A stretch of 64,000 nt of DNA from Larsenimonas rhizosphaerae. GTDB lineage: Bacteria > Pseudomonadota > Gammaproteobacteria > Pseudomonadales > Halomonadaceae. Made by a program: the position numbers and the translations under genes. Of this stretch, positions 20,244 through 27,730 are shown piece after piece; the stretch's first letter is position 1; each line of letters begins with the position of its first letter. The notes beneath the pieces were generated by a model. That model saw only the letters and a list, made by a program, of their open reading frames with translations. It did not search any database and had not been told where the DNA came from. Where the stretch lies: NCBI RefSeq assembly GCF_023700005.1, contig NZ_JAMLJK010000001.1, forward strand, positions 62,001-126,000. Direction: 5' to 3'.

Positions 20244-22199
20244 ATGCTGAATATTCTAATACCGCTGTTACTGGCGGTGTCGCTCGTTTTGGGTGCTGTT
20301 GGTGCGTTTCGTCGCATCGCCATGTGGCGCCGTGGTCGACCATCCCCTGTCAACATCATGAAAGGGCTGGCTTCGATTCCACGGCGCTATCTTGTTGATC
20401 TCCACCATGTCGTCGAACGTGACAAGTACATTGCACATACTCACGTGGCTACGGCCGGTGGTTTCGTGGCCTCCATGGTCCTTGCCATCATCGTGCATGG
20501 TTTCGATCTGGCCAGTGGTATCTTGGGCTGGCTGCTGCTCGCCTTCACGGCCATCATGTTCGTCGGCAGCGTGCTGGTTTATCGCCGCCGCATCAATCCG
20601 CCTGCGCGTTTGTCGAAGGGGGCGTTTCAGCGCCTGCCGAAAAGCCTGATTGCATTTTCACTCGGCATGTTCCTGACGACGCTGCCGGCTGTTGGCCTGA
20701 TGCCGGAAAATGCTGGAAGCTGGGTATTTGCGCTGGTGCTGGTGGTACTGGTGGCGTGGGGCCTGTCGGAACTGGTCTTCGGCATGACCTGGGGCGGGCC
20801 CATGAAGCACGCCTTCGCCGGCGCCCTGCACCTCGGGTTCCACCGCCGCCAGGAACGTTTCGGCGGTGGCCGCTCGACAGGTCTCAAGCCGCTTGATCTG
20901 GATGACAGGACAGCGCCATTGGGTGTGATCAAGCCGGAAGAATTTACCTGGAACCAGCGGCTCGGGTTTGATGCCTGCGTTCAGTGCGGACGGTGCGAGG
21001 CTGTATGTCCGGCCTTTGCTGCGGGGCAGCCGCTCAATCCCAAGAAGCTGATTCAGGATATGGTTGCCGGCATGACGACCGGCACTGATGCCAAATACGC
21101 CGGCTCACATTATCCGGGCCAGTCCGGTGAGCATCAGATAGGCTCCGGCGGCGTGCTGGTGGCTCGCAAGGGCGAGGCACTGGTTGATCCGGATACCCTG
21201 TGGTCCTGCACGACCTGCCGCGCCTGTGTTGAAGAATGCCCAATGATGATTGAGCACGTTGACGCCGTGGTGGACATGCGTCGTCACCTGACACTTGAGT
21301 ATGGCGATACGCCGGGCAAGGGCGCGGATGTACTGGATAATCTGATAGCAACCGACAACCCTGGTGGTTTCTCGCCCACTTCACGCATGAACTGGGCAGC
21401 CGACCTTGAACTGCCGTTGATCAAGGATCGTGAGCGTACCGAAGTACTCTTGTGGCTGGGTGATGGCGTCTTTGACATGCGCAACCAGCGCACGCTACGC
21501 GCCCTGATCAAGGTGCTGAGAGCCGCAAGGGTTGATTTTGCCGTGCTGGGCAATGACGAGCGTGACAGTGGGGATCTGGCTCGGCGCCTGGGGGATGAGG
21601 CAACGTTCCAGTCGCTGGCCAAACGCAATATCGCCACGCTGGCGAAGCATCAGTTCGATTGTATCGTGACCTGTGACCCGCACAGCTTCCATGTTCTCAA
21701 AAACGAGTACGGTGATTTTGGCGGCCATTACACGGTCTATCACCACAGTGGTTATCTTGATCGCCTGATCGGTGCGGATCGTCTGTCCTTTGCGCCGGCC
21801 ATGCCGGGTACCGTGACGTATCACGATCCCTGCTATCTGGGTCGCTACAACGGTGAATACGAAGCACCACGGGCGGTATTGAAGGCACTGGGCCTGAATG
21901 TCAACGAGATGGTGCGGTCCGGATACCGGTCACGCTGCTGTGGCGGCGGTGGGGGAGCTCCGGTTGTTGATGTGCCTGGAAAACAGCGTATTCCGGACAT
22001 GAGGATGGACGATATTCGCGAGACCGGCGCCGAAATTGTTGCAGTAGGCTGTCCGCAGTGTACGGCAATGCTTGAAGGGGTGGTCGAGCCACGCCCTCAG
22101 ATCAAGGACATTGCTGAACTGGTCGCTGATGCCTTGACCGACAGGCCTGACCCTCGCCACAAGGCAGATCAACAGGAACCGCTGGAGGTGATCGCATGA
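20244..22199 (+). CDS. dgcB: Dimethylglycine dehydrogenase subunit DgcB (membrane Fe-S protein)
   Basis: A 651-residue protein with about five or six hydrophobic segments in the first 180 residues (for example ILIPLLLAVSLVLGAVGAF and LLLAFTAIMFVGSVLVY). Two 4Fe-4S motifs follow, CVQCGRCEAVCP and CTTCRACVEECP. The C-terminus has two cysteine-rich CCG-type segments, HDPCYLGR and CCGGGGGAP, as in GlpC/HdrB-type subunits. It probably takes electrons from DgcA and the ETF-like pair and delivers them to the quinone pool at the inner membrane. GGGAGG precedes the ATG. Its stop codon overlaps the start of the next gene (ATGA). Confidence 0.9.
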   Translation: MLNILIPLLLAVSLVLGAVGAFRRIAMWRRGRPSPVNIMKGLASIPRRYLVDLHHVVERDKYIAHTHVATAGGFVASMVLAIIVHGFDLASGILGWLLLAFTAIMFVGSVLVYRRRINPPARLSKGAFQRLPKSLIAFSLGMFLTTLPAVGLMPENAGSWVFALVLVVLVAWGLSELVFGMTWGGPMKHAFAGALHLGFHRRQERFGGGRSTGLKPLDLDDRTAPLGVIKPEEFTWNQRLGFDACVQCGRCEAVCPAFAAGQPLNPKKLIQDMVAGMTTGTDAKYAGSHYPGQSGEHQIGSGGVLVARKGEALVDPDTLWSCTTCRACVEECPMMIEHVDAVVDMRRHLTLEYGDTPGKGADVLDNLIATDNPGGFSPTSRMNWAADLELPLIKDRERTEVLLWLGDGVFDMRNQRTLRALIKVLRAARVDFAVLGNDERDSGDLARRLGDEATFQSLAKRNIATLAKHQFDCIVTCDPHSFHVLKNEYGDFGGHYTVYHHSGYLDRLIGADRLSFAPAMPGTVTYHDPCYLGRYNGEYEAPRAVLKALGLNVNEMVRSGYRSRCCGGGGGAPVVDVPGKQRIPDMRMDDIRETGAEIVAVGCPQCTAMLEGVVEPRPQIKDIAELVADALTDRPDPRHKADQQEPLEVIA

Positions 22200-23467
22200 G
22201 CCTGCCACGTAAGAACCCGCGGCTTGAATGGATTGCTCGTAACCGTCTGCACCCGGATCATGCCCAGGTCATGGCTGAACAGGGTGCTTCAGCCTCCCCT
22301 TCACAGTGGATGGGGCCTGCCGGACTTGTGCGTCGTGACCCGCACCGGATTGGCAGCATCGGGCCCAACGGTATCAAGCGTATTGACCGCAGTGGGCTGC
22401 TTTCAAGCCAGGCCGCTGCCTCTCCCGGCCGTCAGGCGAAAAGCGAGCCGCAGAAACCGCTGGTCACTATCGATGAGCCGGCATTTATCATCGCTGTTGT
22501 GCCTGATATGGCCGGAGGTGAACTGACCAGTCATGACCGGGATGTACTGGGCATGGCCCGTCAGCTGGCAGATGCTGATCCTGCCCGCCAGGGCGCGGTT
22601 CTGGCGGTAGTATTTGGCAGCCACCGTGAGACCCGGTTCGAGCATGCCGGTGTAGACCGTCTATTGCATCTCGGCGATGAACGTCTGGAAGGGTACAGCC
22701 CGGAACGACGACTGGGACAGCTTGAAGCACTTGAACGCGAGTATTCACCGGAGCGCTGGGTGTTCCCGGATTCCCAGCTGGGTGGGGCTGAGCTTGGCCG
22801 TCGCCTGTCGGTACGGCTCAGGGAACGTCCGGCAACGCAGGTCTGGCAGCTGCTGTCACGGGACAACGAGTGGGCCTGTGAATGTCGTGGTGCCCGTGAG
22901 CGCTCGGACATTGTCAGAACACTCCCGCGCTGCATTCTGGCACTGGAAGAGTGTGCCGAACCGGTATCGGAAACCCGTCATGAAGTGAGGGCGGTGGAAC
23001 TGGAAGGCAGCGTGCCGGAAGCCATGATTCGCATTGATAACCTGGGCCAGGTTGCTGTTGACCCGGCCAGCGTGGCCCTGGGCGAAGCCGAGTTTATCCT
23101 GTCAGGAGGGAACGGCATCAAAAACTGGGATCGCTTCCATCATGCTGCGGTTCAGCTGCGCGCGGCCGAAGGTGCCTCTCGTGTGGCCGTGGACAACGGA
23201 TTCATGCCTCGTGAGCGGCAGGTAGGGGCTACCGGAACATGGGTGAGTGCCCGTGTGTATATTGCCGTGGGCATTTCCGGCGCGATCCAGCACCTTCAGG
23301 GTATCGAACGCTGTAACAAGGTAGTGGCCATCAACCGTGATATGGGGTGCGATATGGTCAAACGGGCTGATCTGGCTGTCATTGGTGATGCCGAGGAAAT
23401 ACTGGAAGCCCTGGTGGCGTTGATTGATCAGAAACGTACCGAGGAGGCGCGTCATGAAGCGGCATGA
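22196..23467 (+). CDS. Electron transfer flavoprotein alpha-like subunit of the dgc operon
   Basis: A 423-residue protein whose C-terminal half is a clear ETF alpha FAD-binding domain: [49 protein letters not shown] and VVAINRD. The N-terminal 90 residues are an extra Ser/Pro/Arg-rich extension that ordinary EtfA (about 310 residues) lacks. The start overlaps the dgcB stop by 4 nt. With the next gene it should form a dedicated ETF shuttling electrons from methyl-group oxidation to the membrane. ETF genes occur in the same operon in Pseudomonas (known family context). Confidence 0.86.
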   Translation: MSLPRKNPRLEWIARNRLHPDHAQVMAEQGASASPSQWMGPAGLVRRDPHRIGSIGPNGIKRIDRSGLLSSQAAASPGRQAKSEPQKPLVTIDEPAFIIAVVPDMAGGELTSHDRDVLGMARQLADADPARQGAVLAVVFGSHRETRFEHAGVDRLLHLGDERLEGYSPERRLGQLEALEREYSPERWVFPDSQLGGAELGRRLSVRLRERPATQVWQLLSRDNEWACECRGARERSDIVRTLPRCILALEECAEPVSETRHEVRAVELEGSVPEAMIRIDNLGQVAVDPASVALGEAEFILSGGNGIKNWDRFHHAAVQLRAAEGASRVAVDNGFMPRERQVGATGTWVSARVYIAVGISGAIQHLQGIERCNKVVAINRDMGCDMVKRADLAVIGDAEEILEALVALIDQKRTEEARHEAA

Positions 23468-24269
23468 ATCAATGGCCAGTGGCTCTTCCGGGCTGTCGGT
23501 GGCGGTACTGGTATCAACCGGGCGTCATTCCCTTACCGGACGCCCGGGGCGTGCCGATCAGGATGCACGTGCCGTCGAACTGGCCCTTAACGTAGAGAAC
23601 AGCCATATCCGCCTTTTCCATGCCGGTGAGCCAGGCGAGGAGTGCCGTGAGGCGCTGCGTGGCTATCTGGGGATGGGCATCGATAGTATCTCGCTCATCG
23701 AGCAGTCGGCAGATGCTGATGTCAGTGCTGCGCTGGAAGAAATACTGCGGGAGAGCAAGCCTGGGCTGGTACTGACCGGCACTCAGGCGGAGCAGGGCGA
23801 AGGTTCCGGGTTATTGCCCTATATGCTGGCGGAATCTCTGGGATGGTCACTGATCGCAGGGCTTGTCAGTATCGAATCGATCGAGGGTAACCAGGCGACA
23901 ATCCTGCAGGCCCTGCCGCGCGGTCAGCGACGGCGCCTGAAGGTGCGCCTCCCGGCGATTGCCACGGTTGATGAGAGTGCGGCGAGAGCACGACAAAGTG
24001 CGTTTGGCCCGGCGCAGCGGGGGCGAATAGATACCATCAGCCATGACAGCAGCACTGACGAAGCGCTGGCAGGGCTCAGTATCAAGGCAGCGCGTGTTCG
24101 TCCTAAACGGCTCAAGATCGTAAAGTCCAAATCGGCTCGCGATCGGTTCAAGGCTGCGGCGGCAAAGTCGGAAGGTGGCGCGGGACAGGTACTTTCGGAA
24201 GTGAGTGCTCAGGAAGGTGCTGAAGCGATATTCAAGCTTCTTCAGGACGAAAACGTACTGAGTATATAG
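23454..24269 (+). CDS. Electron transfer flavoprotein beta-like subunit of the dgc operon
   Basis: A 271-residue protein with ETF beta-type features: an N-terminal alpha/beta fold with TGRHSLTGRPGRADQDARAVELAL, the region VLTGTQAEQGEGSGLLPYML and LVSIESIEG. Its Lys/Ala-rich C-terminus differs from standard EtfB. GAGGAGG lies 5 nt before the ATG at 23454, inside the end of the alpha-like gene, giving a 14-nt overlap and probable coupling. A 10-codon longer frame was dropped. The divergence from housekeeping EtfB is typical of pathway-dedicated pairs. Confidence 0.82.
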   Translation: MKRHESMASGSSGLSVAVLVSTGRHSLTGRPGRADQDARAVELALNVENSHIRLFHAGEPGEECREALRGYLGMGIDSISLIEQSADADVSAALEEILRESKPGLVLTGTQAEQGEGSGLLPYMLAESLGWSLIAGLVSIESIEGNQATILQALPRGQRRRLKVRLPAIATVDESAARARQSAFGPAQRGRIDTISHDSSTDEALAGLSIKAARVRPKRLKIVKSKSARDRFKAAAAKSEGGAGQVLSEVSAQEGAEAIFKLLQDENVLSI

Positions 24270-24281
24270 GAGGATCCTGCA

Positions 24282-24527
24282 ATGATGCTGGTTGATCTGA
24301 TAGATGAAGTGGATTTCAGGGTGGCACTGCAGGTGCACAAGGTGCCTGTTCAGGATCCGAAGGCATCGGTGGATGTCCTCGCCCGGGAAGCCTTTGAAGC
24401 CTGGGAGGCCGGTCAGGCAGAAGGGCTCAAGCCACTGTTTGAACAGTGGCTGGCCTGTGCCGATGCCATTCATCCTGATGTGCTGAGTGCCATTGAGCGC
24501 TGGTGGGGCCCTGTCCTCAGGCAATAA
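24282..24527 (+). CDS. Small protein at the end of the dgc operon, function unknown
   Basis: An 81-residue acidic protein (MMLVDLIDEVDFRVALQVHK at the start, RWWGPVLRQ at the end) with a strong ribosome site (AGGAGGA, 7 nt before the ATG), 12 bp after the ETF beta-like gene and just before the operon terminator. It has no membrane segment or signal peptide and no cysteine motif beyond a single Cys. Placement and translation signal make it a real gene. A similar-sized hypothetical protein lies in the corresponding Pseudomonas operon, as I recall, but its role is not known to me. Confidence 0.75.
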   Translation: MMLVDLIDEVDFRVALQVHKVPVQDPKASVDVLAREAFEAWEAGQAEGLKPLFEQWLACADAIHPDVLSAIERWWGPVLRQ

Positions 24528-24543
24528 GGCTGCTCAGGTATAA

Positions 24544-24571
24544 AAAAGGCCCGTCCATGGACGGGCCTTTT
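24544..24571. terminator. Bidirectional terminator between the dgc operon and gbcA
   Basis: AAAAGGCCCGTCCA followed directly by its reverse complement TGGACGGGCCTTTT, a perfect 28-bp palindrome. It ends the plus-strand dgc operon and the minus-strand gbcA gene. Confidence 0.88.
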
Positions 24572-24594
24572 CGTATATTGCATTGCGCTGGTGA

Positions 24595-25884
24595 TCAGCC
24601 CTTCGCCAGTTTCAGATCAGGCGCATCATTGGACAGGTTTTTCTGCATCTGCTCGCTGTACCACGTCACGAATTCAATAACACCAAACTCATAGGTCTTT
24701 GAGTAGGGGCCGGGCTGGTAGGCCTTTGAGTTGATGCCGCGCTGGTTGTTTTCAGCGAGCTTGCGGTCCTGATCGTTGGTGGCGTCCCATACACGGCGCA
24801 TTTCAGCCGGATCGTAATCCACACCTTCAACCGCATCCTTGTGCACCAGCCATTTCGTGGTAACCAGGGTTTTCTGGGCACTGATGGGCAGAACACGGAA
24901 CACGATCGAATGATCACCCATGAAATGGTTCCACGAGTTCGGAAGGTGAAGAATTCGCAGTGACCCCATGTCCGCGCTTTGAAGGCGTCCCATCAGCTTT
25001 TTGGAGGCCGGCTTGCCATCCATGGTCATCGATACCACACCGTTCAGTAGCGGGGTACGCGTCAACCGGTTACGACGGTCGATACGCTTGAGTTCGAAAG
25101 GCACGCTCTGGGCGCTCCAGTCCGCCTGTTTTCTGGCTACAAGCGCCTTGTAGTCGTCCGTGGCACGCGGGTCATCGGTATCATCGAACTCGATCAGTGA
25201 GTTCAACAGTTCCGGATGGGCGCCGTTGCAGTGATAGCACTCACGGTTGTTTTCCAGTACCAGCTTCCAGTTGGCATCTTCAACGATGTTGGACTCCACG
25301 GCGACCTTGGTGTTTTCCATGTCATATGGCTCAAGGTAGTGGTCAAGCGTCTCGAGAAATTCATCGAAGGCCGGTGGCTCATCGCTGGAAATACAGACGA
25401 AGATAAAGCCACCTGAGGTGCGAACATGGATCGGCTTCAGGCCGTAGGCCGTCATGTCGAAATCCGAGCCCATGTCGGTACCGGCATATAGAAGCTTGCC
25501 GTTCAGTTCATAGGTCCACTGGTGGTAGGGGCACACCAGCCGTGCGACCTTGCCCTTTTCTTCAAGGCACAGCTTGGAACCGCGGTGGCGGCACACGTTG
25601 TGAAAACCATGCACGGTATCCTGGTCGCCACGCACGATCACGATGGGATTGTCGCCAATGTTCATCGTCATGTAGTTCCCCTTTTTGGGAACTTCACACG
25701 TCATGCCGGCAAACAGCCATTCCTTGCCGTAGATTTCCTTCATGTCCAGAGCAAAGAAACGCTCATCGTTGTAAAAGGGCTGGGGCAATGAGAAGGACGG
25801 TTCACGCTCACTCAGCATCTGAGCGCAGGCTGTTCCGATGTCATTGAGGGAGTCTTCAAGCCGTTCGTGGTCGATCAGATGCAT
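24595..25884 (-). CDS. gbcA: Glycine betaine monooxygenase oxygenase subunit GbcA
   Basis: The Rieske-type oxygenase component that removes one methyl from glycine betaine to give dimethylglycine and formaldehyde. The 429-residue protein has the 2Fe-2S Rieske motif as CRHRGSK and CPYHQW (CxH...CxxH) around residues 98-122. The mononuclear-iron site region NNRECYHCNGAHPE has the two histidines (about 215-226). Length and motifs match Pseudomonas GbcA. It is divergent from gbcB across a 370-bp regulatory region where GbdR is expected to act. GAGGA lies about 11 nt before the ATG at 25884. Confidence 0.93.
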   Translation of the reverse strand: MHLIDHERLEDSLNDIGTACAQMLSEREPSFSLPQPFYNDERFFALDMKEIYGKEWLFAGMTCEVPKKGNYMTMNIGDNPIVIVRGDQDTVHGFHNVCRHRGSKLCLEEKGKVARLVCPYHQWTYELNGKLLYAGTDMGSDFDMTAYGLKPIHVRTSGGFIFVCISSDEPPAFDEFLETLDHYLEPYDMENTKVAVESNIVEDANWKLVLENNRECYHCNGAHPELLNSLIEFDDTDDPRATDDYKALVARKQADWSAQSVPFELKRIDRRNRLTRTPLLNGVVSMTMDGKPASKKLMGRLQSADMGSLRILHLPNSWNHFMGDHSIVFRVLPISAQKTLVTTKWLVHKDAVEGVDYDPAEMRRVWDATNDQDRKLAENNQRGINSKAYQPGPYSKTYEFGVIEFVTWYSEQMQKNLSNDAPDLKLAKG

Positions 25885-26254
25885 AGTGTGTACGTCCTCA
25901 TAAACTAAGCCTCCCGACCTGCATGGTTCGGGGTAGGGGCCATGACGATAATGATTGTTATATGATCAGGAGCTGCCGCATTGTTTTTCAGGGGCTGGTC
26001 GGGCTTACTACTGGCACTGATGAAATGGAGTTTGCGGCAACCCTTATGGGGTGATTTATCTGCCGACGACTTCTGCTGACACCAGAACGGCATGGTGCCT
26101 CGGATTCTTTTGTCTGAGTGGCTGTGAGGGGTATGTTGATGTCGCTCAAAGGCAAGTTGCAAAAACAATGCATCGCCAGAATGCCTGAAACGTGAGCCGA
26201 TCTCCATGATGGACATCGAATTCGAGAAAGCCTGACCGGCAGAGAGTGACCATT
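25885..26254. promoter_or_regulatory. gbcA-gbcB divergent regulatory region with candidate operator repeat
   Basis: A 370-bp non-coding region between divergent gbcA and gbcB. It must hold both promoters and, by analogy with Pseudomonas, the GbdR site. A direct repeat TCTGCCGAC (26059-26067) and TCTGCTGAC (26072-26080), spaced one base over a helical turn, is the best candidate operator that I see. I do not recall the GbdR consensus well enough to score it. No clear sigma-70 promoter could be assigned. Confidence 0.4.
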
Positions 26255-27361
26255 ATGAGCAGCAGTTTCCTGAACCCGGTAACGACCCAAACCTGGACCA
26301 ATGGCCGGCATGCAGTACGCTGCGTCAAGATGATCCAGGAGACGCGTGATGTGCGTACTTTCTGCTTCATGGCCGATCAGCCGGTCATGTTCTTCTTCAA
26401 GCCCGGTCAGTTCGTGACGCTGGAACTTGAGATCAACGGCCAGACGGTGATGCGTTCCTACACCATCTCAAGCTCACCTTCTATCCCATATAGCTTTTCC
26501 ATTACTGTCAAACGGGTACCTGGCGGTGAAGTGTCGAACTGGCTGCATGATCACCTGAACGTCAACGACCGTCTGGCCGTGCATGGGCCCGTGGGCAACT
26601 TCAATGCAATCGACTATCCAGCGGACAAGGTACTGTTGCTGTCCGGCGGGGTCGGCATTACACCGCTGATGTCCATGACGCGCTGGTTCTTTGATACAAA
26701 TGCGGCCGTCGATCTTGACTTTGTTCATAGTGCGCGCTCACCCGGTGATGTAATTTATCATCGTGAACTGCTGCATATGTTCTCCCGTATTCCCGACTTC
26801 AAGCTGCATCTGGTCAGTGAGCGCAAGGATGATCTGGGTGAGACATGGTCCGGCTATCGCGGCTTTTTGACCGAGCCCATGCTTCGGATGATGGTGCCCG
26901 ATTTCCTTGAGCGTGAAATCTTCTGCTGTGGCCCGACGCCGTACATGAATGCCATCAAGAACATTCTCGTGGCCAATGATTTCAACATGGATCATTACCA
27001 TGAGGAATCGTTCGGTGCGACGCCGGTTGACGTTCGTGAGGAGGCTGAAGAGTGGGCCGAACAGGCAGAAGCCGAGGCAGAAGAGATCGATGATCGCGAT
27101 CTGCTGAGTGTTCAGTTCGCGGCCTCCGGCAAAAGCGTTCGTGTACAGCGTGCCGAGACCGTCCACACGGCGGCGGCCAAGCTGGGGCTTCACATTCCCA
27201 AGGCCTGCGGTATGGGGATCTGCGGTACCTGTCGAGTTGCCCTTAAATCCGGCGAAGTGGAAATGGAGCATAATGGCGGGATTACGGAAGAAGATATCGA
27301 AGAAGGGTATATTCTTTCCTGCTGCAGTCGCCCGATCGGCGATGTTGTCATCGATTTCTGA
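26255..27361 (+). CDS. gbcB: Glycine betaine monooxygenase reductase subunit GbcB
   Basis: The 368-residue NADH-dependent reductase that feeds electrons to GbcA. In order it has a flavin-binding barrel with RSYTISSSP, an NAD-binding domain with SGGVGITPLMSM and FCCGPTPYMN, an acidic linker, and a C-terminal plant-type ferredoxin domain with CGMGICGTC and a final LSCC (2Fe-2S ligands). I chose the ATG at 26255 with AGAGAG upstream; a GTG three codons earlier is possible. Length is close to Pseudomonas GbcB. Confidence 0.92.
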   Translation: MSSSFLNPVTTQTWTNGRHAVRCVKMIQETRDVRTFCFMADQPVMFFFKPGQFVTLELEINGQTVMRSYTISSSPSIPYSFSITVKRVPGGEVSNWLHDHLNVNDRLAVHGPVGNFNAIDYPADKVLLLSGGVGITPLMSMTRWFFDTNAAVDLDFVHSARSPGDVIYHRELLHMFSRIPDFKLHLVSERKDDLGETWSGYRGFLTEPMLRMMVPDFLEREIFCCGPTPYMNAIKNILVANDFNMDHYHEESFGATPVDVREEAEEWAEQAEAEAEEIDDRDLLSVQFAASGKSVRVQRAETVHTAAAKLGLHIPKACGMGICGTCRVALKSGEVEMEHNGGITEEDIEEGYILSCCSRPIGDVVIDF

Positions 27362-27377
27362 TAATCGTTCTGACGCC

Positions 27378-27407
27378 GTGTACATGTTTCATGTGAAACA
27401 TGTACAC
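27378..27407 (-). other. parS-like site 4 (27385-27400) within a 30-bp inverted repeat
   Basis: The core TGTTTCATGTGAAACA is the reverse complement of the variants at 14346 and 32924, so the same one-base variant of parS. Here the pairing extends outwards to GTGTACATGTTTCA / TGAAACATGTACAC, 14-bp perfect arms around a TG centre. It lies 17 bp after the gbcB stop. No T-tract follows, so this is not an obvious terminator. Confidence 0.65.
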
Positions 27408-27435
27408 GCATAATGATGGTGTTGATCTTTATCTG

Positions 27436-27472
27436 AAGGGGCATGGCGTGAAAACGCGATGCCCCTTTTTTC
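27436..27472 (+). terminator. Rho-independent terminator of gbcB
   Basis: AAGGGGCAT and ATGCCCCTT enclose an inner GCG/CGC hairpin and are followed by a run of T. From here to the next parS (27644) I see no gene or other element. Confidence 0.8.
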
Positions 27473-27643
27473 AGTATTTCTCCTGTCGTCACGGCGCTGT
27501 GCAGTTCAGAAGCAGGGCGCTCGATGGCTGAGGGGAAGTGGCGATTCGCGCATTTGAATCAAAGCCTGAGTCGGCTGGCGAAACGGGTGGATACCCCTGG
27601 CTGAAGAGCGTGCATGTTCCATGGGAAAAATCGGGCAGATCCA

Positions 27644-27659
27644 TGTTTCACGTGAAACA
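27644..27659. other. parS site 5 (exact), between gbcB and glyS
   Basis: TGTTTCACGTGAAACA in the intergenic space between convergent gbcB and glyS. Confidence 0.85.
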
Positions 27660-27691
27660 CATGATCTGACCGACCATGAAATCCAGACATG

Positions 27692-27715
27692 AAAAAGCCC
27701 CCGTAAGGGGGCTTT
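27692..27715 (-). terminator. Rho-independent terminator of glyQS
   Basis: AAAGCCCCC, loop GTAA, GGGGGCTTT, followed on the minus strand by T5. It sits 16 bp after the glyS stop. Confidence 0.87.
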
Positions 27716-27730
27716 CAAGTAGTACTGTTA

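Noticed and set aside
27613-27629. TGTTCCATGGGAAA near 27614 as a further parS
   Set aside because: It resembles half of a Pseudomonas-type parS but the second half is wrong in several positions, so I did not count it.
27506-27718. 70-codon minus-strand frame between gbcB and glyS
   Set aside because: It overlaps a parS site and the glyS terminator and has no ribosome site.
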